Positions 1 through 8,369 of a DNA stretch of 64,000 nucleotides are shown one piece after another (the stretch's first letter is position 1; every line of letters starts with the position of its first letter). Position numbers and translations under genes: made by a program. Origin of the DNA: VRUE01 sp963747765. GTDB lineage: Bacteria; Actinomycetota; Thermoleophilia; Solirubrobacterales; 70-9. The notes below the pieces were generated by a model. It was given only the letters and a program-made list of their open reading frames with translations. It was not told the DNA's origin and searched no databases. Where the stretch lies: the NCBI GenBank assembly GCA_963747765.1, contig CAVVGH010000005.1:124001-188000 (forward strand). Direction: 5' to 3'.

Positions 1-368
1 ACCCCACATTCACAAGGTCGGGGCTGGAGCGGCGCTTTCTCGCGCTGCTGAAGAGAGCTGGCCTGCCCACGCCGGTCAGCGGCCACAACGTGGTCGGCTA
101 CGAGCTCGATGTCTATTGGGAGGCGGAGGGCTTCGCGGTTGAGCTCGATGTCTATGAGACCCACGGCAGTCGTGCGGCCTTTGAGCGCGATCGCCTTCGC
201 CACGAGGACCTGAAGCTGGCCGGGGTGGAGATGATCCGGATCACCGGCCCGCGGTTCGGCCGCGAACCAAACGAGGTGGTCGCGCGCGTGGCGGCGCTTC
301 TTGAGCAGCGGCGCCGTCAGCTTGACGGTGAGGCGGCACGTCCGCGGTGGATCGATACGCTCGATTGA
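1..368 (+). CDS. DUF559-type protein, C-terminal part (cut by left edge)
   Basis: The frame is open from base 3 and ends at a TGA at 366-368, so the N-terminus lies outside the window. The visible part has the DUF559 pattern: TRSGLERRFLALL, then GLPTP, then a YELDVYW...VELDVYETHG core and the end DRLRHEDLKLAGVEMIRIT. This family has a Vsr/restriction-endonuclease-like fold and is usually a lone accessory protein of unknown target in actinobacteria. The function is not established. The stop overlaps the next start as TGATG, so the downstream RTX gene may be translationally coupled. Confidence 0.75.
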   Translation, partial: PTFTRSGLERRFLALLKRAGLPTPVSGHNVVGYELDVYWEAEGFAVELDVYETHGSRAAFERDRLRHEDLKLAGVEMIRITGPRFGREPNEVVARVAALLEQRRRQLDGEAARPRWIDTLD

Positions 369-2083
369 TGATGGCAGCCGGCAGGGGACTCGCGATTCTC
401 GCGGCGGCGCTCGCGGTGGCGATTCTCGTCGCCGCGGCGCCGCCTGAAAAGGAGGGGCCGCCTGAAAAGGAAGAGGTGCCGCGCTGCCACGGGCGGCGGG
501 CGACGATCGTCGGTACGGACGGCCCCGACGTGCTGCACGGCACGCCGAGCCGCGACGTGATCTGGGGCGGCCCCGGCGACGATCAGATCTTCGGCAGCCT
601 CGGCAACGACCTGATCTGCGGCGGTCCGGGCGCCGACCTGATCCACGGCGGTCGTGGCAACGACGAAGTCGACGGCGGTGCCGGCAGCGGCGACCGCGTG
701 ATCGGCGACCTCGGCGACGACAAGGTGATGGGCGGCCCCGGCGACTTCGACGAGGTGGCCGGCAGCCTTGGCATCGACGTCCTGAACGGCGGCCAGGGCA
801 ACTTCGACATCGTCCACGGGGATTACGGATACGACCGCATGGACGGTGGGCCGGGCAGGGGCGACGTCGCCTCCTTCGGCACCGATGTCGGGGCCGGGCG
901 GAGCGGTCGCGGCGGCGTCTGGGTCTCGCTGGCCGCTCACAAAGCCCGCGGCGACGGCCACGACCGGCTCTTCCGCCTCGATGACATCGAAGGCTCCCCC
1001 TTTGCCGACACCCTGATCGGCAACAGGCACGACAACGCAATCGACGGCGGCGCGGGCGATGACACGATTCGCGGCGGCGGCGGGCACGACCAGCTGAACG
1101 GCGGCCAGGGAAGCGACGTCTGCAAGGGGGCGAAGGGCCACAGTCGTTCCTGCCGCCGCGAAAAGCCACCCAACGCGTCCGCCTACGTGGAAATCGACCG
1201 CACCCCGGGAGGCGGTGGAGGGCTGGCGATCGTCGGTGGCCCCGGTCAGGATCGCTTCACCGTCAGCTTCGACGAAGCGACGGGGAGCTTTGGCATCGAC
1301 GCCGCGAAAGGCATCTCGCTTGGCGCCGGATGCACGCGGCCGTCAACCGACGTCAGGCAGGCGATCTGCGACCCGAAAGGGCCGGCACGCTGGCTGATGG
1401 CCGATCTGGGCCCCGGCAACGACCAGCTCACCGTGCAGGGCTCTCTCACGGCGGTCGGCAGCGTGCGGATCGCCGGCGGCTACGGAGACGACACGATCCA
1501 CGGCGGCCCTGAGGACGACCTGATCGAGTCCGGGCCGGGGAGCGACCGCCTCTACGGCGGGGCGGGCGCCGACGGCCTGGTCGGCAACCGGCCCGGGCCG
1601 ACCTACCTCTATGGGGGGCCGAACGGCGACCTGCTGGCGGCCGGCGGCGGCTGCGCCGGCGGAGCGCTGGTCGGCGGCCCCGGTCGCGACGACGCCTCCT
1701 TTGCCGAGACCCAGGCCCACCCCGGCCTGCTGATCATCTCCTTCCCCAGGCACAGCGCCTGGGTCACGACGGTCAAGGGCTGTGACCATGTCCACCTCTC
1801 GCCGACCGACGAGGACATGGAGGGCTCCTTCGACAACGACGTGCTGATCGGCGACGGTCGCGCCAACAACATGCTCGGCCAGCCCGGCCAGGACCGCTTC
1901 TACGGCGGCGGTGGGGAAGACGTGATCGACGCCCGCGACGGCATGCGCGACCTGTCGATCCGCTGCGGGCGCCCCAACCATCCGGAAGGGCGTGTGCTCG
2001 TCGACCCGATCGATCCGCCCAGCCCGGCCTGCGCCATCCGCAGGGACGGGGAGCCGGTCCCGGGCCTCAACAACGGCGGTTAG
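368..2083 (+). CDS. Exported RTX (hemolysin-type calcium-binding repeat) protein
   Basis: About 571 residues. The start chosen is the ATG at 368, which overlaps the previous stop; an ATG at 371 and a GTG at 347 are also possible. A hydrophobic signal segment (AILAAALAVAILVAAA) is followed by a small in-frame duplication, PPEKEG/PPEKEE. The body is made of GGxGxDxI/L nonapeptides (for example GGPGDDQIFGSLGNDLICGG) in three blocks near residues 50-170, 230-250 and 370-520. Such repeats form calcium-binding parallel beta-rolls in extracellular proteins. No catalytic domain and no type I secretion genes are nearby, so a surface or secreted structural role is inferred. The stop TAG is also the first base triplet of composite repeat copy A. 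Confidence 0.85.
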   Translation: MMAAGRGLAILAAALAVAILVAAAPPEKEGPPEKEEVPRCHGRRATIVGTDGPDVLHGTPSRDVIWGGPGDDQIFGSLGNDLICGGPGADLIHGGRGNDEVDGGAGSGDRVIGDLGDDKVMGGPGDFDEVAGSLGIDVLNGGQGNFDIVHGDYGYDRMDGGPGRGDVASFGTDVGAGRSGRGGVWVSLAAHKARGDGHDRLFRLDDIEGSPFADTLIGNRHDNAIDGGAGDDTIRGGGGHDQLNGGQGSDVCKGAKGHSRSCRREKPPNASAYVEIDRTPGGGGGLAIVGGPGQDRFTVSFDEATGSFGIDAAKGISLGAGCTRPSTDVRQAICDPKGPARWLMADLGPGNDQLTVQGSLTAVGSVRIAGGYGDDTIHGGPEDDLIESGPGSDRLYGGAGADGLVGNRPGPTYLYGGPNGDLLAAGGGCAGGALVGGPGRDDASFAETQAHPGLLIISFPRHSAWVTTVKGCDHVHLSPTDEDMEGSFDNDVLIGDGRANNMLGQPGQDRFYGGGGEDVIDARDGMRDLSIRCGRPNHPEGRVLVDPIDPPSPACAIRRDGEPVPGLNNGG

Positions 2084-2753
2084 ATCAGTGGTGGGTATCC
2101 GGCTGGCTCAGGGCTGCCCGCCCCGACGCGTCCGCTCAGGGCCGACCTGTCCATCCGCTAGAGACCGTCCCGCCTCTTTCGTCACTGGGGGCTCGAAATC
2201 CCCGAGCCCCCTGGCTCTCTGACGAGGGGCGCGGAGATGGCCCCGAGACTCAGAGAGCACCTCAATGACTGATTCTCAAAATCCTCGGAACGAGGGGCGC
2301 TGAGATGTCGCAGGCCTGACGAACCCGAGCCGGACACCACGATGAGCGATCCTCAGAACTCCTGAACGAAGTGTTCAAAGGGGGCCCCGAAACGAACCCC
2401 TCGTCGATTGATGATGAGAGAAACAGCCTCCCCCCGTTTGCCCTCCTACTTGCAGGTGAGGAGGGCAAACGGGGGGAGGCTGCGTGGGACCCCAGGCGGT
2501 CAGGAGCTACGGGCATCGTTCCGCGAGATGTGGCCAGAGGGGCGGAGCACGCAACTCCGTTCGCTGTTTGTGTCGCTGAGCGGTACAAATGACGAACGGA
2601 GCGGCTGGAATCTCCCGGGTGAGACTCCGTTCGCTGTTTGTGTCGCTGAGCGGTACGAATGACGAACGGAGCGGTTGGGGTGGCCGGAGTGAAGCGGGCC
2701 TCAACACAACGGCAGCTCGGGTGCGGCCCTCAACAACGGCAGCTCGGGTGCCG
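2081..2753 (+). repeat. Composite intergenic repeat, copy A
   Basis: This fills most of the 760-bp gap before the next gene. In order: a leader beginning TAGATCAGTGGTG, where the TAG is the stop codon of the upstream gene; a GTATCCGG..GGCTCAGGGCTGCCCGCCCC block; about 250 bp of element sequence; a perfect 23-bp hairpin stem (2424-2446 with 2460-2482) around the 13-nt loop TACTTGCAGGTGA; a GGCGGTCAGG..TACGGG linker; and two 47-nt palindromes at 2555-2601 and 2625-2671, exactly 70 bp apart. A 27-28 bp tandem pair (CCTCAACA..CTCGGGTG) follows at 2699-2753. No protein-coding signal was seen. Bases 2754-2843 hold only the presumed promoter of the next gene. Confidence 0.9.
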
Positions 2754-2843
2754 GACCTCAAACGGTGGCCAGTGGTGTCGCCCGGCGATTCCCAGCCCGG
2801 GCGCGCGGGACTTGGGAATCGATCATTTAGGCTTGGCTGAGAC

Positions 2844-3041
2844 ATGGTCAGGAGCGCCACAGCCGAGGAGGCGGCCGCGATCGCAGCGGCGATCGAGCGG
2901 TTCAACGCGGATACCGGCGCCGTGTCGGGAGCCGGCGAGGGGAAGGCCGACCCGTGGCAGCGCGCGGCGCTGATCGAGGGGGTTGGCGCAAAGACAACGG
3001 TCGAGGACCTTGAAGAAGGAGGAGCAAAGTGGCTGTCGTGA
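2844..3041 (+). CDS. Small protein resembling acyl-CoA carboxylase epsilon subunits
   Basis: Sixty-five residues. The N-terminal helix motif TAEEAAAIAAAIERF and a later DPWQRAALIEGV segment resemble the short epsilon-type subunits or OadG-like companions of biotin-dependent carboxylases. No carboxyltransferase gene is adjacent; the biotin carboxylase gene lies about 10 kb downstream. The 3' end overlaps the dodecin gene by 13 bp and contains that gene's strong Shine-Dalgarno sequence, which supports real translation. The family assignment is tentative because the protein is short and low in complexity. Confidence 0.5.
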   Translation: MVRSATAEEAAAIAAAIERFNADTGAVSGAGEGKADPWQRAALIEGVGAKTTVEDLEEGGAKWLS

Positions 3042-3238
3042 AGATCATCGAGTTGGTCGGCAGTTCAAAGACGTCCACCGACGACGCCGCCAGACAGGCA
3101 CTTGCTCAGGCGCAGGGCACGCTGCGCAACGTGCGCGCCGTGGACATCGTCTCGACCGGCATCCGGGGCGAGAACCTCGACGAGTACCGCGCCCACGTGC
3201 GGGTCGCCTTTCTGGTCGAGGGGACCGAGGTCGATTAG
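3029..3238 (+). CDS. Dodecin family flavin-binding protein
   Basis: Sixty-nine residues. The start is GTG at 3029 behind an AAGGAGGAG ribosome-binding site at 3016-3024. The sequence begins VVKIIELVGSSKTS and continues with TLRNVRAVDIVSTGIRGENLDEYRAHVRVAF. This is the whole dodecin fold: one helix on a three-stranded sheet that assembles into hollow dodecamers. Dodecins store and buffer flavins (riboflavin, FMN, FAD, coenzyme A in some members). The gene overlaps the small upstream gene and is followed 9 bp later by a rhodanese gene, so the three probably form one operon. Length and motif fit the family closely. Confidence 0.95.
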   Translation: MAVVKIIELVGSSKTSTDDAARQALAQAQGTLRNVRAVDIVSTGIRGENLDEYRAHVRVAFLVEGTEVD

Positions 3239-3247
3239 ATTTAGCCC

Positions 3248-3619
3248 GTGGAGTCGATCGCCCCGGAGGAAGTGCGCACCCTGATCGCGGACGGCGCGCA
3301 GCTGGTTGACGTGCGGACCGACCACGAGTGGGAGGCGGGACGGATCGAGGGCGCGATCCACATCGAGCTGAACGAGCTCGAGGCCCAGGCTGCGGAGGTC
3401 GATCGGGAGCGTCCCGTCGTCTTCTACTGCCGTGGCGACAATCGCTCCGACATGGCCGCCGCGGCATTTGCGGCGGACGGCTATCGGGCATCGGCGCTGG
3501 CCGGTGGGATCGAGGCCTGGGTCGAGGCCGGCCTGCCGCTCGAACCGCAGGACGGCTACGTGGCCGACTCGGGTGAAGCGGCGGCGATTCTCGAGGCCCG
3601 CAAGCGCGCCCGTCCCTGA
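3248..3619 (+). CDS. Single-domain rhodanese-like sulfurtransferase
   Basis: 123 residues with a GTG start. LVDVRTDHEWEAGRIEGAIHIEL is split across the typical rhodanese beta-alpha elements, and the active-site loop is YCRGDNRS with the catalytic cysteine first. GGIEAWVEAGLPL is the usual C-terminal motif. Family members move sulfane sulfur through a persulfide on that cysteine. The gene sits just upstream of the sulfate assimilation cluster, so sulfur handling is plausible, but the substrate cannot be read from the sequence. Its last 15 codons and stop lie inside a 57-bp unit that is repeated twice more downstream. Confidence 0.9.
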   Translation: MESIAPEEVRTLIADGAQLVDVRTDHEWEAGRIEGAIHIELNELEAQAAEVDRERPVVFYCRGDNRSDMAAAAFAADGYRASALAGGIEAWVEAGLPLEPQDGYVADSGEAAAILEARKRARP

Positions 3620-3745
3620 ATCCGACCCTGCGAAGCGGCGGCGATTCTCGAGGCCCGCAAGCGCGCCCGTCCCTGAATCCGACCCTGCGAAGCGGCGGCG
3701 ATTCTCGAGGCGTCCAAGCGCGCCCGTCCCTGAATTCGATCGCCG
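3575..3745 (+). repeat. 57-bp tandem repeat, 3 copies, over the rhodanese 3' end
   Basis: Units start at 3575, 3632 and 3689 with GAAGCGGCGGCGATTCTCGA. The first unit encodes the rhodanese C-terminus (EAAAILEARKRARP) and its TGA stop. The next two are near-identical downstream copies, including the stop. The third diverges slightly (GGCGTCC for GGCCCGC). The period is 19 codons, so each copy would keep frame if the stop were lost. Confidence 0.95.
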
Positions 3746-3803
3746 GCCACAGCGCTCCACAGCGGCGCGGCGAGCGCTTCGCAGCGGCCGCTCACGCCTA
3801 AAT

Positions 3804-3822
3804 ACCTGAATCCCTGTCAGGT
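3804..3822 (+). promoter_or_regulatory. Candidate operator upstream of the sulfate assimilation genes
   Basis: ACCTGA and TCAGGT form a 6-bp inverted repeat separated by 7 bp. It is followed at once by an AT-rich stretch (TTTTGCTATTTTCAA) unusual for this GC-rich window and suitable as a promoter core. The first gene of the cluster starts 69 bp downstream. No particular regulator is recognised. There is no SAM riboswitch-like sequence in the leader. Confidence 0.35.
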
Positions 3823-3890
3823 TTTGCTATTTTCAACGTTCGGCCGGCTGACCTGGCAATCCCTACGCATCTGACAGGAGGATCGCGCGC

Positions 3891-5771
3891 ATGGAATCGG
3901 TTTCGGTTTCGCCCCAGAGCAAATCCGCCGCAGTCCTCGAGGACTTGGACATAGACAACGCCAAGGCCCAGCGGGGGAAGGGCAAACCCGGCTCGTTGGA
4001 GAACCCCGAGACCTACGAGAACGTCCCCGGCCACGTCATCCCGGTCATCGAGCGCGAGTTCGACGACTTCGACAACGAGGCCCAGAGGTTCCTGGCCGGC
4101 GAGAAACCCGAAGACGAATTCATCGGCTTCCGCCTCAAGCAGGGTGTCTACGGGCAGCGCCAGCCCGACGTGCAGATGCTGCGGGTGAAGCTGCCCTTCG
4201 GCGGCGTGACCCCCGAGCAGATGGATGCCTTCGCCGCTGTGGTCGAGCGCTATGCGCCGCTCGGCAAAGGCCACATCACGACCCGCCAGAACATCCAGAT
4301 CCATCACGTGCCGCTTCCGGACGCCGCCACGGCGATCCGCGAGCTGTCCGATGCCGGGCTCTCCTCGCGCGAGGGTTGCGGCAACACGATCCGCAACGTC
4401 ACCGGCGACCCCTGGGCTGGCGTCGCCGCCGACGAGGTCTTCGACCCGACCCCCTACGCGGGCGCCTACGTCCGCTACTTCGTGCGGCACCCGACAACGC
4501 AGCTGATGCCGCGCAAGATCAAGACCGCCTTCACCGGCTCCGACGAGGACCGGGCGATCACCGGGATTCACGACATCGCCTTCCTCAGCCGCGAACGAGA
4601 CGGCGTCAAGGGCTTCGAGATGCGGGTCGGCGGTGGCACGTCGATCATGGCTCGCGTCGCGCCGACCCTCTTCGAGTTCGTCGAGGCCGACAACGGCGAC
4701 TACCTGAAGGTCACCGAGGCGGCGCTGCGAATCTTCGACCGCCAGGACTGGCTGCGCGCCAACCGCGCCCGGGCGCGGATCAAGTTCATGATCGACAAGA
4801 TCGGAATCGACGCCTTCCGCGAGCTGGTCGACGAGGAGCTGCAGGGCGACTGGGTCGAGGAGCGCGACTTCGGCCTCGAGCGGCTGCGCTTCGACCACGA
4901 CGAGGAGGCGAATGCCCCCGCACCGCCCGCGGCGGCCGCCTCCCCCAACGGCGACCGCTCCGAGTTCGACCGCTTCTGCGAGGGCAACGTGCAGCCGCAG
5001 CGCCAGGTGGGCTTCTCGACGGTCGAGGTGAAGGTCGAGCGCGGCGACTTGACACCCGAGCAGTTCCGCGGTCTGGCCTCGATCATGCGGGAGTTCACGG
5101 GTGGCTACGCGCGCAGCACGGTGCAGCAGAACCTGGTTCTGCGCTGGGTCCGCAACGAGGCGCTCTACGAGGTCTGGCAGCGGCTCGACGAGATCGCGCT
5201 CGGCGAGGCCGGCGCCCGCGAGGTGACCGACGTCGTCAGCTGCCCCGGCACCGACAGCTGCAAACTCGGCATCACCAGCTCGATGGGCCTCAACCGCGCG
5301 ATCAAAGAGCGGCTGGAGGAGATGGAGGTCTCCGATGAGCTGACCCGCAGGATCCACATCAAGATGAGCGGCTGCCCCAACGGCTGCAGCCAGCATCACA
5401 TCGCCAACATCGGCTTCTACGGCGCCTCGCTCAAAGTGGGCGGCCGCCAGATGCCCGCCTACATCCCCCACGTCGGCGGCAATTACGAGGGCGGCGAGGT
5501 GGTCTTCGGCACGCGGCTGAAGTCTCGGCTGCCGGCCAAACGGGTCCCCGAGGCCGTCGAGCGCTGGCTGCGGCTGTATGAGGCCGAGCGCGGCGACGGC
5601 GAGGAGTTCAACGCCTTCGCTGAGCGTGCCGGCGCCGAGCGCTTCGAAGCGGAGATCAAGGATCTGACGCTGCCGGTCGACTTCAGCCTCGAGACCATGC
5701 AGCAGTTCATCGACTGGAACCGCTCCAGCCCCTACAAGGTCGAGCGGGGCGAGGGGGAGTGCGCGATATGA
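3891..5771 (+). CDS. sir: Ferredoxin-dependent assimilatory sulfite reductase (nitrite/sulfite reductase family)
   Basis: 626 residues with the duplicated ferredoxin-like half-domains of siroheme reductases. The [4Fe-4S]-siroheme ligands are C451 and C457 (SCPGTDSC) plus C495 and C499 (CPNGC), a CX5C...CX3C arrangement. HITTRQNIQIHHV and STVQQNLVLRWV are the paired substrate/siroheme-face motifs. The enzyme takes six electrons to reduce sulfite to sulfide (or nitrite to ammonia). Sulfite is chosen because APS reductase, ATP sulfurylase and APS kinase genes follow in the same direction. The insert near residues 342-352 (rich in Ala and Pro) looks like a linker between the halves. An AGGAGG site precedes the ATG. 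Confidence 0.88.
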   Translation: MESVSVSPQSKSAAVLEDLDIDNAKAQRGKGKPGSLENPETYENVPGHVIPVIEREFDDFDNEAQRFLAGEKPEDEFIGFRLKQGVYGQRQPDVQMLRVKLPFGGVTPEQMDAFAAVVERYAPLGKGHITTRQNIQIHHVPLPDAATAIRELSDAGLSSREGCGNTIRNVTGDPWAGVAADEVFDPTPYAGAYVRYFVRHPTTQLMPRKIKTAFTGSDEDRAITGIHDIAFLSRERDGVKGFEMRVGGGTSIMARVAPTLFEFVEADNGDYLKVTEAALRIFDRQDWLRANRARARIKFMIDKIGIDAFRELVDEELQGDWVEERDFGLERLRFDHDEEANAPAPPAAAASPNGDRSEFDRFCEGNVQPQRQVGFSTVEVKVERGDLTPEQFRGLASIMREFTGGYARSTVQQNLVLRWVRNEALYEVWQRLDEIALGEAGAREVTDVVSCPGTDSCKLGITSSMGLNRAIKERLEEMEVSDELTRRIHIKMSGCPNGCSQHHIANIGFYGASLKVGGRQMPAYIPHVGGNYEGGEVVFGTRLKSRLPAKRVPEAVERWLRLYEAERGDGEEFNAFAERAGAERFEAEIKDLTLPVDFSLETMQQFIDWNRSSPYKVERGEGECAI

Positions 5772-5799
5772 CGCGAAAGGGACGGACCAACCGTTCAAC

Positions 5800-6525
5800 A
5801 TGAAGCCTCTGCCCGCGACACTTTCCGGCTCCTTGCCGGCGCCGGCGGCGACCGACATCGACGCCGAGGCGGTTGCCGCCCACCTCGAGGAGCGCACCGC
5901 CCACGAGGCGATCGAGTGGATGTTCGAGACCTTCGGCGAGAGCCACTACATCGCCTGCTCCTTCCAGAAGACGAGCTCGGTGACGGCCCACCTCGCGACG
6001 CAGGTCAACCCGGAGGCGCGCTTCTTCTACCTCGACACCGACGTGCTCTTCCCCGAGACCTACGAGACGCGCGACCGGCTCGCCGAGTACCTGGGGATCG
6101 AGTTCGACCGCTACCACAACCTCAGCCTCGAGGAGCAGTCGGAGCAATTCGGCGACGAGCTGTGGGCGCGCGATCCCGACGCCTGCTGCGGTCTGCGCAA
6201 GGTCGAGCCGATGCGGCGCGCCCTTTCTTCCGTAGACTGCTGGCTCGCTGGCGTCCGTCGTGAGGACTCCGCGAATCGCGCCAAGGCTCCCAAGTTCGGC
6301 TGGGATAGGCGATTCGGTCTGTGGAAGCTGAACCCCCTTGCGGACTGGACCGAGCGCGACGTTTGGAACTACATCCGTGAGCACCACCTCCCGTACAACC
6401 CGCTGCACGACCATGGCTATCCGTCGATCGGCTGCATGCACTGCACCAAGCCGGTCGAGCCGGGCGGCTCGCCGCGCGACGGTCGCTGGGCGGGGCTCGC
6501 GAAGAACGAGTGCGGGATCAACTAG
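5800..6525 (+). CDS. cysH: Assimilatory adenylylsulfate (APS) reductase, Fe-S type
   Basis: 241 residues of the PAPS/APS reductase family (PP-loop fold). Two cysteine pairs, C129-C130 (CCGLRKVEP) and C212/C215 (CMHC), ligate a [4Fe-4S] cluster and mark the APS-using bacterial form rather than the cluster-free PAPS form. The catalytic cysteine is C238 in KNECGIN; the usual ending is ECGLH/ECGIH, so the last residue is a variant. It reduces APS to sulfite with thioredoxin. It lies 28 bp after the sulfite reductase gene and supplies its substrate. Confidence 0.92.
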   Translation: MKPLPATLSGSLPAPAATDIDAEAVAAHLEERTAHEAIEWMFETFGESHYIACSFQKTSSVTAHLATQVNPEARFFYLDTDVLFPETYETRDRLAEYLGIEFDRYHNLSLEEQSEQFGDELWARDPDACCGLRKVEPMRRALSSVDCWLAGVRREDSANRAKAPKFGWDRRFGLWKLNPLADWTERDVWNYIREHHLPYNPLHDHGYPSIGCMHCTKPVEPGGSPRDGRWAGLAKNECGIN

Positions 6526-6615
6526 GTGCAGACCCACCGGGCGGCTGACGCCGCCTGACGGGGCTCCGCTACCGCTTCGACACGCCCATTTACCCAACCG
6601 ATTGGTGAGAACCCG

Positions 6616-7692
6616 ATGAGTGACACTGTGACCGAGCTTTCCCTAACCCTCTCCGAGCGCCACACCGCCGACTTCGAGATGATCGCCAACGGCGGCTTCG
6701 CGCCGCTCGCCGGCTTTCAGGGCTCCGATGACTGGGAGCGCGTCTGCACCGAGATGCGCACCGCCGAGGGCGCCTACTGGCCGATCCCGATAACGCTGGC
6801 CTCCGACCTCGACTGCGCGGCCGGTGACGTCGTCTCGCTGGCAAGCGACGAGGGCAAGCCGCTCGGCCGCCTCACCGTCTCTGAGATCTTCGAGCGCGAC
6901 ACCCGCCGCGAGGCAGAGCAGGTCTACGGCACCACCGACGAGGCCCACCCGGGTGTCGCCGCGATCTACGAGGAGGGCAACCGCTGCATCGCCGGACCGA
7001 TCGAGGCCGACGCGCTGCCCGGCCATGAGGACGCCTTCATGCGCCGTTACCTGACGGCGGCGGAGACCAAGGCCGAGTTCGAGCGGCGCGGCTGGAACCG
7101 GATCGTCGCCTTCCAGACCCGCAACCCGATCCACCGCGCCCACGAGTACCTGACCAAGGCGGCGCTGGAGACCACCGACGGTCTCTTCATCCACCCGCTG
7201 ATCGGCAAGACCAAGGCCGGCGACATCCCCGCCGACGTGCGGATGCGCTGCTATGAGGTGCTGATGGAGAACTACTACCCGCAGGACCGCGTGATCCTCG
7301 GCGTCTTCCCCTCGAAGATGCACTACGCGGGCCCCCGCGAGGCGATCCTGCACGCGATCGCGCGGCGCAACTACGGCGCCACCCACTTCATCGTCGGCCG
7401 TGACCATGCCGGCGTCGGCGACTACTACGGCACCTACGACGCGCAGAAGATCTTCGACGAGATCGATGTCGAGGAGCTGGGCATCGAACCGCTGTTCTTC
7501 GAGCACAGCTTCTGGTGCAACGAGTGCGAGGGGATGGCATCGGGCAAGACCTGCCCGCACGACTCCGCCGCGCATGTGTTCCTTTCCGGCACCAAGGTGC
7601 GCGAGATGCTCGGCAACGGCGAACGGCCGCCGCAGGAGTTCTCGCGCAACGAGGTGGCGGACATTCTGATCGACGCTTACAAGGAGGACTGA
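6616..7692 (+). CDS. sat: Sulfate adenylyltransferase (ATP sulfurylase, homo-oligomeric type)
   Basis: 358 residues. LTLSERHTADFEMIANGGFAPLAGF is the start of the PUA-like N-domain in this family, cut short relative to many homologues of about 380 residues. The catalytic domain has the nucleotide-binding motif QTRNPIHRAHE near residue 170 and GRDHAGVGDYYG. Four cysteines/histidines in CNECEGMASGKTCPHD resemble the zinc knuckle of bacterial Sat. It makes APS from sulfate and ATP. The 90-bp gap before the ATG is the largest inside the cluster. The next gene, APS kinase, follows after 7 bp. Confidence 0.95.
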   Translation: MSDTVTELSLTLSERHTADFEMIANGGFAPLAGFQGSDDWERVCTEMRTAEGAYWPIPITLASDLDCAAGDVVSLASDEGKPLGRLTVSEIFERDTRREAEQVYGTTDEAHPGVAAIYEEGNRCIAGPIEADALPGHEDAFMRRYLTAAETKAEFERRGWNRIVAFQTRNPIHRAHEYLTKAALETTDGLFIHPLIGKTKAGDIPADVRMRCYEVLMENYYPQDRVILGVFPSKMHYAGPREAILHAIARRNYGATHFIVGRDHAGVGDYYGTYDAQKIFDEIDVEELGIEPLFFEHSFWCNECEGMASGKTCPHDSAAHVFLSGTKVREMLGNGERPPQEFSRNEVADILIDAYKED

Positions 7693-7699
7693 CGTACTG

Positions 7700-8254
7700 A
7701 TGGCTGGCGAGAAGGGATTCACCCTCTGGTTCACCGGGCTCTCGGGGGCCGGCAAGACGACAATCTCGAGGCTGCTCGAGGGGCACCTGCGCGAGCGCGG
7801 CTCCAAGCTGGAGATCCTCGACGGCGACATCGTGCGCGAAAACCTCTCCAAGGGGCTTGGCTTCTCCAAAGAGGACCGCGACACCAACATCCGCCGCATC
7901 GCCTTCGTGGCGGACCTGCTCTCCCGCAACGGCGTGCCGGTGATCACCGCGGCGATCTCCCCCTACGCGGAGATTCGCGCCGAGGCGCGCGAGCTGATGG
8001 GCGACCGCTTCATCGAGGTCTACGTCAAGGCCTCGGTCGACACCTGCGCCGATCGCGACGTGAAGGGGCTCTACGCGAAAGCCTTCGCCGGCGAGATCAA
8101 GGAATTCACCGGCGTGTCCGACCCCTACGAGGCGCCGGACAACCCCGAGGTCATCTGCGACACCGAAGCGGAAACCGCTGAGGAGTCGGCGCAGAAGCTG
8201 CTCGACTACCTCGAGCAGCGCGAGCTGGTTCCGGCGCACGCCGTCACTGCGTAG
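7700..8254 (+). CDS. cysC: Adenylylsulfate (APS) kinase
   Basis: 184 residues. Walker A motif GLSGAGKTT at 13-21, then DGDIVRENLSKGLGFSKEDRDTN, the APS-binding signature, and the lid region DVKGLYAKAFAGEIKEFTG. It phosphorylates APS to PAPS. Because the reductase of this cluster is of the APS type, PAPS is probably used for sulfation rather than for reduction. The stop codon TAG (8252-8254) lies inside the left arm of the structured element that follows. Confidence 0.95.
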   Translation: MAGEKGFTLWFTGLSGAGKTTISRLLEGHLRERGSKLEILDGDIVRENLSKGLGFSKEDRDTNIRRIAFVADLLSRNGVPVITAAISPYAEIRAEARELMGDRFIEVYVKASVDTCADRDVKGLYAKAFAGEIKEFTGVSDPYEAPDNPEVICDTEAETAEESAQKLLDYLEQRELVPAHAVTA

Positions 8255-8359
8255 CGAGGAGGGAGCGGCAGTCCCCGCCGCGGACTCGCAGGCCAACCAA
8301 ATGGTTGGCCTGCTCTGAGTATCCGTCCGTTGAGGGGACTGCCATCCCCTCCTCGCTAC
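8251..8359 (-). repeat. Structured 109-bp inverted element, copy 1
   Basis: The outer arms 8251-8276 and 8334-8359 pair at 23 of 26 positions. Inside, a perfect hairpin AGGCCAACC/GGTTGGCCT encloses 4 nt. Read on the minus strand, the core contains AACGGACGGATACTCAGAGC, then the hairpin, then GCGAG and a G-rich end. The same core order occurs at 13318-13421 with different outer arms. The element exactly fills the gap between the cysC stop codon and the next ATG at 8370. Confidence 0.85.
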
Positions 8360-8369
8360 CCTGCAAAGC

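Noticed and set aside
317..1141. Long minus-strand frame opposite the RTX gene
   Set aside because: It is a composition shadow of GC-rich repeats; its residues (Val/Ala-rich periodic) mirror the RTX nonapeptides.
2371..2840. Overlapping reading frames in the repeat elements (for example peptides with LRSLFVSLSGTNDERS or APFVICTAQRHKERTE)
   Set aside because: They recur in several frames and on both strands only because the DNA repeat is copied; none has a Shine-Dalgarno sequence, family match or conserved length.
3770..3890. SAM riboswitch upstream of the sulfur genes
   Set aside because: The leader lacks the conserved SAM-I, SAM-II or SAM-IV core sequences; only a short dyad is present.
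3798..5897. 699-codon minus-strand frame opposite the sulfite reductase gene
   Set aside because: The plus strand encodes a clear siroheme reductase with all ligands; the minus frame has no recognisable domain.
6526..6615. Possible missing N-terminus of ATP sulfurylase in the gap before its ATG
   Set aside because: The in-frame sequence contains stops and the PUA-like domain already starts at LTLSERHTADFE; no convincing frameshift was found.
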